Shown one piece after another: positions 48,703 through 60,200 of a DNA stretch of 64,000 nucleotides (its first letter is position 1; every line of letters starts with the position of its first letter). Source of the stretch: Gigantopelta aegis (lineage: Eukaryota > Mollusca > Gastropoda > Neomphalida > Peltospiridae); contig NC_054708.1 of the NCBI RefSeq assembly GCF_016097555.1, forward strand, positions 19,812,596-19,876,595. Reading direction: 5' to 3'. Position numbers and translations under genes: made by a program. The notes under the pieces were generated by a model. That model was not told where the DNA came from and searched no databases. It saw only the letters and a list, made by a program, of their open reading frames with translations.

Positions 48703-49089
48703 TTAAAGGGACATTCCCGAGTTTGCTACATTGTAAGATGTTTCAGAGTAATAAAATATTTCTACGAATAAACTTACACATTAAATATATTTTCTTGTTT
48801 AGAATATGTGTCTGTGTATTCAAGGTGTTTCTGGTCATCTTATTATTTGTAAGAAGCCCAAATTGGATTTTGTCTTCAAATAATTTTGTACGTATGAAAT
48901 TTTTTGTTTTAGGAAATAAAATGAAATTTAACCTACTACAAATATTAGAACGATCAGAAACAGGTTTAATATACAGCCACTAATATATTATGCAGAAAAA
49001 TATATTTGGTATTTAATTACAATCGTTAAAATGTCTGTTAGTCGATGACATCATAAAAATTGCAGCAAACTCAGGAATCTCCCCTTTAA
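48703..49089. mobile_element. TTAA-target MITE with AGGGACATTCCCGAGTTTGC ends
   Basis: TTAAAGGGACATTCCCGAGT on the left and GCAAACTCAGGAATCTCCCC TTTAA on the right. 387 bp, a separate subfamily from the CACCCTAGTT group. Confidence 0.82.
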
Positions 49090-49727
49090 TAAATCATCTT
49101 TTGACTCATTTCAACAATATCAAAACTAAAACATTACAAACAGGTTTATGTCAAAACATTACAAAATATCTGTACATGTATATAGAACACAAAGGAACAT
49201 CAAGATCTCAATGTCAATCACATTACTTTTTGGTGGGCAGTATACAGTGTGGAAGTTTATGTAACATTTTCTATTTTATGCTTTTTCTTTTAAACGTGGG
49301 TATTGTGAAACATTTAAATCATTTTGTTCTTTCTGCATTTTCAAATATTAATGTGTTTATTCATCCACTGATGTATTTGTGATACATTTGCTATTCATGA
49401 ATAAAATATTTGTGGAACATAAAGTTTTGTTATTAATGCTGTGGAAGCTCAGGTTAGTCAAAAGGTTTTAGCTGGAATATCCTGTCATTGATCTTAATAT
49501 ATTGTATTGGTCTGATCAGCTTGACTTTATTCCCATTCCAACCAGTCTACTGAGAGATTGATTTTACAACAAAAGAAACAAATAATGAATATGGTTAATT
49601 GTTTATTTCATGGAATGAAAGATTTAAAATATTTGTTTAGTACATTAAAATATAAAAATAAAAATCAATATACAACAGGCATTGCACATACTCTGACAGT
49701 TTCCGCGAATCTTCGCATATCAAGGAA
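49090..49727. other. Intergenic DNA, no gene recognised
   Basis: AT-rich. AATAAA at 49400-49405 is the only notable signal. Confidence 0.4.
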
Positions 49728-50296
49728 ATGTTTTATTTAATGACACACTCAACACATTTTATTTACAGTTATATGGCATCGGACATATGGTTAAAGACTG
49801 CACAGATATTGAGAGAAGAAATCCACTGTCACCACTTCAGGGGCTACACTTTTTCAGTTAACAGCAAGGGTTCTTTTATATGCACCATCCCACAGACAGG
49901 ATAGCACATACCACAGCCTTTGATATACCAGTTGTGGTGCACTGGCCAGTGTTGTTTTACTAGTCCACTGGACAAACACATCTAGAAATCTACTTTTCTG
50001 CCAATATTTTCATTTGTCCAAATAAATGGTTTGTTTTATTCAAGTACCAGTATGATGTTTGTGATTGCTCAAAATGAAACTGCACTGAATATTTTTACTT
50101 GTCCACTGGACAACCACTGAGGCACATTTTGCTTGTCTGCATAGATTTTCACTTGTCAGAACAAATGGACAAGTGGTTATTTCGAACACTGCTGGCTGGA
50201 ATGAGAAATAGCCCAATGGGCCCACTGACAGGGATCGATCCCAAACCGACCGTGCATCAAGCGAGTGCTTTACCACTAAGCTACGTTCCTCCCCCT
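49728..50296 (-). mobile_element. SINE family A split by a hAT-like MITE
   Basis: The tail side is 49728-49946 (ATTTAATGACACACTCAACA ...) and the head side 50191-50296 (GGAATGAGAAATAGCCCAAT, GGGATCGATCCCAAACCGAC). CTGGC occurs on both sides of the insertion. Confidence 0.9.
49947..50190. mobile_element. hAT-like MITE, TTGTCCA type, inserted in a SINE
   Basis: CAGTGTTGTTTTACTAGTCC on the left and GTTATTTCGAACACTG on the right, flanked by CTGGC duplicated from the SINE body. This copy lacks the inner MITE found at 5237-5424 and serves as its empty site. Confidence 0.9.
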
Positions 50297-50404
50297 ACTA
50301 ATCAAGGATGCTTGTTTAACAAAACTACAATAAGAGAATGTTCCCGGAATATTTGGTCAAACTATATGCCATGCCAAGCATTCTGAGAGTACTGCTAAAG
50401 CATA

Positions 50405-50575
50405 CATTTCATTTATTTCAACTTATTTTCGTGCTTATATCCAATTAAAGTTCAAGCACGCTGTCCTGGGCACACACCTCGGCTATCTGAGCTGTCTGTC
50501 CAGGACAGTGGGTTAGTTGTTAGTGGTTAGTGAGAGAAAAAGAGGGTGAAGTGGTCTTACACCTACCCATAGGGA
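50405..50575 (-). mobile_element. SINE family Q, 3' part
   Basis: Reverse of CTATGGGTAGGTGTAAGACC, ACTAACCACTAACAACTAAC CCACTGTCCTGGACAGACAG and ATATAAGCACGAAAATAAGT. Confidence 0.85.
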
Positions 50576-50595
50576 ACTAAACAAATATTGTCTCG

Positions 50596-50775
50596 TAATA
50601 GTAAATGATAAAGCTACATGTATATACAAAATGTCAGCTCAATATCTTGAAGTATTGTGGAAAAAAATCTGGAATACTATGTGGGACAAATGGACAGACA
50701 AAGAAAAAGACAAGACAGACAGAAGGATAGAGACGAAACCTGTAGTCCCTTCTGGTTGGCCTGGTAGGGGCCTTA
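50596..50775. repeat. Molluscan GGTAGGGG repeat with a GACA-rich segment
   Basis: AAATGTCAGCTCAATATCTT at the start, a GACAGACA run near 50690-50730, and ACCTGTAGTCCCTTCTGGTT GGCCTGGTAGGGG at the end. Confidence 0.65.
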
Positions 50776-50853
50776 TCACAAATGTTAATTCACAATCATG
50801 GAGATATGTATTAAAAATTACAGCATTTATACAAATTATTAGTTTTTTCACAC

Positions 50854-51227
50854 TTAAAGAGACATACCCTAGTTTTTAAACACTACAGCATATTTTTCAC
50901 TATTAGAGCCGTTTATGATCACTGAAATCAAACATTACTTTTATTATTTAGATTATCCATTTCCGTAGAACCGAAGTGTTTTTGGTCATCCTGATGTTTG
51001 TAGTACCAAAAATAACATTTTTCATATTTTTAAAAATGCACGTTGGTCTGACAAGTAGCGGTTTATTGATTCGAATTCCAGTCTTTTTTAAGGATATTTC
51101 CTGTTTTAACGTCACAGACTCTTATTTCACTCTACTGTAACTTTATCCAGATGAGTTATAGGTTTGTAAATTAACTAAACTTAGTGTCTTATTTTTTACG
51201 GGTTAAAACTAGGGGATGCGCCTTTAA
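50854..51227. mobile_element. TTAA-target MITE, short form, at the stop codon of the DUF5054-like gene
   Basis: TTAAAGAGACATACCCTAGT on the left and CTAGGGGATGCGCCTTTAA on the right, with TTAA at 51224-51227. The TAA stop of the gene (minus strand, 51226-51224) is part of that TTAA, so the 3' UTR starts in MITE DNA. Confidence 0.88.
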
Positions 51228-54200
51228 TTTTTTAAAGTGTAAAAGTTAATTTTAAATCTTCCTTTAAAACTATCCTCTCCTGGAAGATATGGATACCACA
51301 GTATATAATTTGTGTTCCAAATATTGTTGTAGAAGTTAAAGGCCATGCTAGTTATCTCCTCTTGTTTGATTGGATCCAGAGGAACCGGAAATGGTGAAGG
51401 AGGGTGGGCTTTGGTTCCCACGTACACAAGTGGAACATTCTGAGTGATCAGCTGTAGGCCATTCCCATCCTTATCCAAGTAGAAAGCACCATTGTCTGTG
51501 GCTAAAAGAGAGATGATAAAACTTCAATGATTGTGACAAATAGAATTTAAAGAGACTGCAATGAGTTTGCAGCTTAAAATTACATACTGAAGATGGTTCA
51601 TTCCCATCATTATCCATGTAGAAAGCACCATTGTCTGTGGCTAAAAGAGAGATGATAAAACTTCACTGATTGTGACAAATAGAATTTGGGACAGACCCTT
51701 TAAAATGTAAATAATGCATGTCTAATCTACAGTGCATGTAGTAGATGAAAATTATAATCCATTTACAAAAGATAAACTTGTAATTTTGTGCTTTTGGATA
51801 ATATTGTTGTTTGCAATATAAGTCAAAATAAAAGACTTTAAATGGTATCCCCCTACACAACTTCAATGGTTGAGTTTTCTTAGTTAGCTTAATCCTAGAT
51901 CAGTTAAATGTAAAACAGATCAATAAATAAAAAATGACATCTGCACCTGTCAAAGATCACAGATGAGTATGACAATTAACAAAAATATCTTGAGGCATTT
52001 TGTATCTTGTAAGTTACAGGGCCATAACTCTGTCACAAATGGGTAAATCGCCATGAACATCAACTTGATCTTAGTACGACAATTAATGTCATGATGCACT
52101 CATTTGGAATAATTGCAACTATCAGAATTCATGACATCTTATAATTATATCCAAGTTTATTCTTATTTGTTAGCTTAAATAAAGTAGAAACAAGTGCCCA
52201 ATAGGCTTTAAAATGTCCCCAGTACTCACATTAATATGTACCATAAATATTTGGGTCTGCATCCACTGCAACAGTTTGAATAAATGAATAAATGTATGTT
52301 TAATGACACCCCAGCACAAAAAAAAGAAGAGATTGGCTAGGTAAGTATGTCAATAGTAAACAACTGGCCTCGGTGGCGCAGTGGTTAAGCCATCGGACTA
52401 CAGGCTGGTGGATACAAGGTTCACAGCCCAGTACCAGCTCCAACCCAGTGCAAATTCTTAAGGGTTCAATGGGTAGGTGTACGGCCACTACACTCTTCTC
52501 TCTCTCACTAACCACTAACCAACTAACAACTAACCCACTGTTCTGGACAGACAGCCCACATAGCTGAGGTGTGTGCCCAGGACAGCATGCTTGAACCTAA
52601 TTGGATATAAGCACGAAAATATAAGTTGAATTTTTTTTTAAAACTAAAAACAAACAGTTTGAATGCAAGAGTGAAACATTTTCTCATAGTAAATAGTCGT
52701 CTCACCATGAACATACTGACTCCCATTCTTGACGACGTTTGCTGGATCAACGAGATGACCTGTTTTTGAAATTAGCCATCGATGTGACGACTGCGACACG
52801 GGCATGAAGTTGAATGACAGAGACTCGGCGAGCCGTGTTGAAGTCTTCTGGAACCACTGAACTGTCACATCCAGTCCTGTAAAACAAACACAATGCTTTG
52901 ATCATTAAGAACTCTCATATGTATACAAGTTTCCAAATATACTCTTCAATAAAGTAGTGGAACCTGAAATATTAATGTTAATATCAACTATTAGACCGAA
53001 CATACGTTTTGACCACAGACATCCTAGTAAAGAACGTTCAGGTCTGTTTATCAACACACTGAAACACATTCCATAGTTTGCACATACATCAGGACACGTA
53101 GTTTCCTCATACACGTGCGAGGGGTGTCATTCTCGATTTTGACAATTTCCAGGAAGGTCCATTAATCACTGTGGAACATTATGTCTGTCAATCTTTTTCA
53201 TTCTGTTGATCATACAGTTGTTATTATTTTGTTTTTAGTCATTTTTCTTTTCTGAATTTGCTATTTACTGATTTAAAAATGTCAACTTTCAAATTTCACT
53301 TCTGATTCCAATAGTCCTTCAAGATCTTTGGTGGTCATAAAACCTACTGTAATACTGAACTACCGGTTGTAATGTTTGCCCAATTAATTCACTATTATCA
53401 TATAACCATTCCCCATAGCTAATATACCTTACAATTTTAGCAATTGTAAATTCTTATTAGAGTTTCCCTACTTTTTTTGAAGAGTAGATATTAGAAAAAC
53501 ATACCAGAAGTCCTCTAAAATACCCGTTGGGCAAATCTGGAAATTCAAGATAAAAACCAAAATGTCCCCTGCTATTCCCAGAACCAGATGTCATACAAAT
53601 AGAATCCGTGATGTAATATTCATGATACTTCTTTTAAAAACAAAAATTAAATGCAACTATCTACTAAAGAAAAAAGAAAGAAATGTTTTATTTAACGACG
53701 CACTCAACACATTTTATTTATGGTTATATGGAAGGAAATGTTTTATATAACAACGCACTCAACACATTTTACTTACGGTTATATGGCGTCAGACATATGG
53801 TTAAGGACCACACAGACATTGAGAGAGGAAACCTGCTGTCGCCACTTCATGGGCTACTCTTTTCGATTAGCAGCAAGGGATCTTTTACATGCACCATCCC
53901 ACAGACAGGGTAGTACATACCACAGCCGTTGATATACCAGTCGTGATGCACTGGCTGGAACGAGAAATAGCCCAATGGGCCCACCGACAGGGACTGATCC
54001 CAGACCGACTGCGCATCAAGTGAGCGCTGTACCACTGGGCTACGTCCCGCCCAATTATCTACCAAGTTTCATTGATCTAGGACTTATAGATTGTGAAAAA
54101 GGAATTTAAGTGTAAAACTATAATACAAAGGTTCATGCCTTCATCACCGTTGGAAAAGTAATAGTAAAATGTCGAGATTTACTCCGTAAAAGTGAGACAA

Positions 54201-57200
54201 AAGGCTGGATACATGTGACATTTGACTGATGACCTCGCTTACCTCCTGGGTAGCCCTGTGGTGAGGGTGATCTAGAGGTGTACTGTATCCACACTTTTCT
54301 AGGAGCCCCATACAGCTCATAGCTTTCACGATCCTTTGGGACCAATTTCACCAAAAAATCACAGTGCTCTGATGTATCTGTGGGAAAACGAAAATGGAAA
54401 GTAACACACTTTGTCAACCAAATTTTCATATAGTGATGAAAAGATATAAGGGAACACATTACATTTTAGATCACTTTAGTTCACTAATAGCATAGTTATG
54501 TTTGTATAAAATAGAAAAATATAACACAGGACTGAATGTCATTAATATGTGGTTGAATGATAGTAACGTGGCTAGGTTGTTGACACTGAGGATGAATATT
54601 TATGTGCTTAACTTTATTTCATTCCATCAGAATTTACCACACTTATAATATACTGAAGAAGATGTAGGTTATCTCACTTAACAAGAAATATTTAATCTAC
54701 AATGCAAAACATTTTAGAAAATGTTTACTAATTGTGATATAAGCATAATGTTTTTTTTAATACACAGATCAGGTTTGCATTTACAAATGTTTCATTAAAA
54801 GATATTACAAGGTACTGAAAGAAAGAACTTGATGTATTTAAGTCCTGTTTTGTTTCAAAATATTACATGATTAGTTATATTTTTTAAAAGCATACACCTT
54901 GGAAGTTGGCTTAAGGTGGTGGATTGGCCTCCCAACTCTGAAACAGAGGTGGCTACATTATATATTAGACCCTCTTTAGTTGATAGGTGAACTAAATAAC
55001 TTCTTTTTTAAATATAAACATTTAACTGTTTTTGTTATTGAGTTTCAGCATGGAATCACACAATCTTTGCTCTGGAATCAAACAGGTCCTATCCAAGTTG
55101 CTCTCAATTAAATATATTGTGATTAAATTATTCTATCTCCTAAACATTTTGAAATGAAAAACAGAATTATATACAGTGCCATAAAAAGTGGAAATATTCC
55201 CTCCCAAGAGTTTAATGTACCTTGCCTCAGTGATAGCGAAAACTCAACAAATTGTTCATACCTTCATTTTTGTACAAGTCACTGATAAAAAAATTCCAGT
55301 TCTGTGACAAAGGATTAGCATTTTTAGTAGAGTTTGGCTTGTCATAGCCGGCACCGTACGCATAGTAGTTATACTGCTTAGCCATGTTCTCAAAATCACT
55401 CTCATTGAACGTAGTGTAAAGCATTTGCCCCATCGCCTTTCCACCAGAAGCCCAATTTATCTGAAAGAACCAAACCAAACAACTGGCGAAAATGTTCACA
55501 AAAAACTAAAATGAACAAACCAGTTTTCTGGTACAGACTTTCCATGATAAACTGCCAAGTCTTGGACACAGGGGCAGCGTTTTGGGTGGAGTTGGGTTTG
55601 TCGTATCCAAACAGAATCCCATTTCCCACGAAGTTGAATATCTTCCCCATGTGGATGAAGTCAGTCTCGTTGTATGTCGAGTATAAGAATCCTCCAAAAT
55701 GGCTGTCTTTTGACGCCCACTCTATCTACATAAAGTTTAATACATATAAATACACCTTACAAGCTTCCATTTCGTATCATGTTTATGTCCCAAGTGAAAT
55801 AATTTTTAACTGATAAGAAAATTATTACACGAGGGACATAAACTGATTCAAAATGGCAGCGAGTTTAATATCCTATTTATTACCCACAATCGATCTCAAT
55901 TTATATCACTGATTTCATTTGCTTGACGTTCTGGTAAGGTTTTAGTGTGCCAATCGATGACATCACCTTATTATTACTATTATTTATTGCCATACATACG
56001 ATACATATAAGAATTCTTTGTCATTTTTTAGGAATTTATCGATGTATAAAAGTCACAAATGGTATAAAATTGAGTAGCTTAGCGAAACGATTTTATACTA
56101 CATTTGTGACTTTTATACATCGATAAATTCCCAAAAACATTAGAAACAATTCTTATAATTACAAACAGTACAAGAAGTGTACCTTAAAACACTCAAAAAT
56201 AATTTCTTTCGTTCTTACTGTCAACCATGTTCTGTAAATAAACGTAGGAATACATGTATACATACTATTGGATTTTTTGGGGTTTTTTTTTAACAGAATA
56301 AAAACAAATAAAAAATATATTGTAATTTTTTTTATATTTATAACATGAATATCTCATCCAGTTTCCCTTATGTTTTTTAATCAAGAAAACAGGTCACTTC
56401 CTTGTTCTATTTTTAAAACGATCACCGAACTGGGTCATTGGGCTTCTCGCCCATCCAGCTAAAAATAGTTCCAATCAATCTTGGTCTTCCGTGATGACGT
56501 ATTTTTATGAGGTTTATGGAAGGATAATGCTTTTTAGTGACGTCAGCCAATCAGAATACCGTATTTGACCGGAAATTAGCCCATGTCTTTGAATAAGCCC
56601 CCCTCCATTTTGATAGCATTTAAGAAATTAGGCCCTCATTCGTAAATAAGCCCACCCCCAACTTCGTCACCTTATAAATAACACAAAACTGCAAGTTTGC
56701 TCAAAGTTCATTTAAAAGGTCATACCTCCTGCAAATAATTAAACACACAAATGTAACACAATATTTTACCACCAGTGAGATTTAGTAGTCTAACAGTAAC
56801 AGTGTGTAACATTGTTTTCAATTTCATGCCTGCAGTATTTCTTTGAAGTACCCAAACCCAAGTCTGAACTAAAACCAATGTCTATTTTTACCACCACACT
56901 GTGTCCGCAGTTAATGCTAATTAGGCAAATACCTTATTCTGATTGGCTAAGAACAATGGCCTAGATTGACAATTCTTTGTAGTGTAAGCTGGCTGCCTGT
57001 CAGAAACGTGTGTATACACTATTGAGTTTGTTGTTTTAAGTCTTCTCAGCATTAAATTTTGAATGTAAATAAACAGCACTGGTAAGTAATTGTAACATAG
57101 AAGGTGCGTTTCTGATAATTAGATACTAGTAAAAAAAAAATTGTAATTAATAAACTATTATTTATTAATAACAAATGGAACACTAATTAATAGATGTGCT

Positions 57201-60200
57201 ACTGGACGTTTTTCATTTTCTTCCTAGTTCATTTAATTATTATTTATTTTAATTATTAGTTTTTTTGTGTTTTTTTCAACAAAACTGGCCCCTTGTCTGG
57301 GAATAAGCCCACCCCATGCTAAGCTTACAATGAGTTGTCTTGGCCCCCTGGGCTAATTTCCGGTCAAATACGGTACAGTAAATCGTATAAATTCGGAAAT
57401 TTTGTAATTATATGATAATACTGAATGAAGAAAAGCATGTACAGTAATCTACTTGTTTTACAGTACATGAACTTTAGTATCCAAAGCTGTAATTGGCTAT
57501 CAAAGTATAAGATATATTACCTGATTGTAAGGATCAAAGAGATTGGCCAGTGAACCATCAGATCCAAACTGCAACCTGATTCCATCACTACAGATGAAAG
57601 GCACGGAGTAATTGTCAATCCGCTTGTATCCTGTAATTTTTATAAATCTAAATAAATCACAATCCTCACTGGGCAGCATTTCAAAGCACTGAAAACATAT
57701 CTAGGGATCTGGAAAAGTCTGGTGTTTTTACTGAGAAAATTAAGAAGTGAAATTGAGACCATTTTGCTTTTTAATTTTTGGGTGTTAATCCCCAAAAGCA
57801 GTCATCAAAATTAACATTTTCTTATAGTCTGTCCCACAGGGAACTCCTTTTTTTTCATCCTATGGAATTTACTACAAGTTATTTATGTCGGAGTCGATTG
57901 ATTTGTAAATTGCACACAAAGATAGTATGTTTTAGTTTTTTCCAAAACACTTTTACTTTTCTTCTTACATCAAACCAAACTGAATTTATTTACAAACAAC
58001 ATGATTATAGAATGAAGGGACAGGCTTCAGTTTTGTTCTAAAATGAAGTTTAATTCGGCAAATAAATTATGAAATCTATCTTGGAAAAAGTTAATGCTAG
58101 AATTAACTTCCCTTACATGGTCCTTATTTTGTTGCATTTTGAATGGCTAGTAAAACTAATGTAGGCTATATATATATATATATATATACAGTGTTCGAGA
58201 TTAACGGTATCCCGATATCCCGGGGATACCAGAATTTAATTTTGGATACCAGACTTCAAGAACCCATTATCCCACCGGGATGCCATATAATACTAAATTC
58301 TCAGGTGGGATACCAGATTTTGAAATGTTAGTATCCAACTGGGATACTGGCAAAAAAAATTAATCTCGAACACTGATATATATACCAACTAAATTTGTCA
58401 AACTGCTAAGAATATTTTTATATCCAACTTAAAGGGGGAAAAAATCATCAAAATGTTCTGATGAAAGTTAGTAACATAGTACTGAAATATTATAAAAATC
58501 AAGTAACCTGTAAGACTGGGTTGTTTGGGAGTGAGAAGATCATAGTTTTGTTTGATTTCACTTGCCACTGGATGTGTACCAAGACTCTGTAGCGCGAGGT
58601 CCAAGAATGCCCGCTGTTCAACCCATGACTTCACACAGTTTGTGAAGTTTTTACCTGAAAAAAAAAAAATTTGAAATTATAATCATTATACATGTACTTA
58701 TTGACTACTCTTCTTCTGAAAGACAAAAGTAAAAGATAGGTCCATTCAACAATTAGTTAATCAAAATTGTGCATATTTAATACACAATTGTCCCCTCTAA
58801 AATTACATAATTCTTATCAATAACCCACTTTCCCTGTCATTATAACATACTTTGACCAATATTATTGGATTTTTTTGATTTTTTGATTTATTAATAAATA
58901 CTACATAAAAAATCATTTGTTAAAGAACAAAATAGCATTGACTAGCTGCATTTTATTTTATAAATAAAAATGAAACAAATGATTTGAAAATGTTATATAA
59001 CTCTTAACTAAAACCCCATCCCTCCCTCATAATGTTCTGTAATGCATCCCATAATACTCCTTTCCCCACTAGAACATTATGCAATTGCTGAAAAGCCACA
59101 TACGTGCCATTTCCAAACGTATCAATAATATTACAGGTGTGAAAGTTATTTCTTAATTGATCAAAACATCAGGTCTATGTAGCTAATACTAACCATTTCG
59201 AACTTTTTCAAAGGCTTTATTTGACCAGTTAATGTTGTCGTATACTGTCGGAAGGCCCCACGTGTGTTCTGGAAGTTTGACGAGAAACCTAGCCGCATTC
59301 TTAATCCTGGGGTCATCTCCCTGACACCGTTCTGAAAAGTAGAGTATCGAAGTCTTAATTCATTTTGAAATAACTCAAAGCAGAGATATAAGACATAACC
59401 ATGGAACTTAATACACACAAGGCTGCAATGTACCTATTGTAAATATGAAAAACACACCAAAACCGTGTAAGAAATTATTATTGTTTCTTTAGAACTTCAA
59501 AAATTATATTACACTGACAGACCAGCTGATTGACTGACTGAATGATCAACTGTCTGATGCAATGACTGACTGTGACATACTAATAGGATATTAAACGAGC
59601 TTCCATTTCATATCATGTTTATGTCCCAAGTGAAATATTATCAATTGACACAAGCTTTTATGAAGAACATAAATAGGATAAGAGTTTGTGTCGAATTTAA
59701 TATCCTATACTGTAAACCATGAAAAAAATGCGTGCGTATAAATTTCACGTCGTTTGTGTCCAACATTATGTCGCGAAATTAATATGCACGCACTATTTTC
59801 CAGTTTGAAGTGTGCACAGCCTATACACGAGCTCTCCTTGATGGCGACTAATCGTTAATTGTTTTATGTAACCAATCGATGGCGACTAATCATTTATTGT
59901 TTTATCTACCAAAGGGTGTTAACAGTTAACAACTGAAGCTGTGAGTTGTGATTCTAATACAGGTGAGGTGGGTAGGGCCTAATCCCATCTATAGACTCTG
60001 TACCAGGCACAATTGCTTGATGTAGGATAACAGAATATTGATTTACAGACAGTAACTTTATAACAATTACAGTGAGCTGTCTTTATCCACTTTTTTTTTT
60101 AGCTGTCAACGGTCGTTCGCGGAATTTACACGTCGCGAACATGCGCTAAGGTATACATTCGCGAAAAAAACACGTCGCAATATTAATACGGTTTACAGTA

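Noticed and set aside
52368-52440. tRNA gene at CTCGGTGGCGCAGTGGTTAA
   Set aside because: Head of a family Q SINE that continues into the shared CTAA-rich body.
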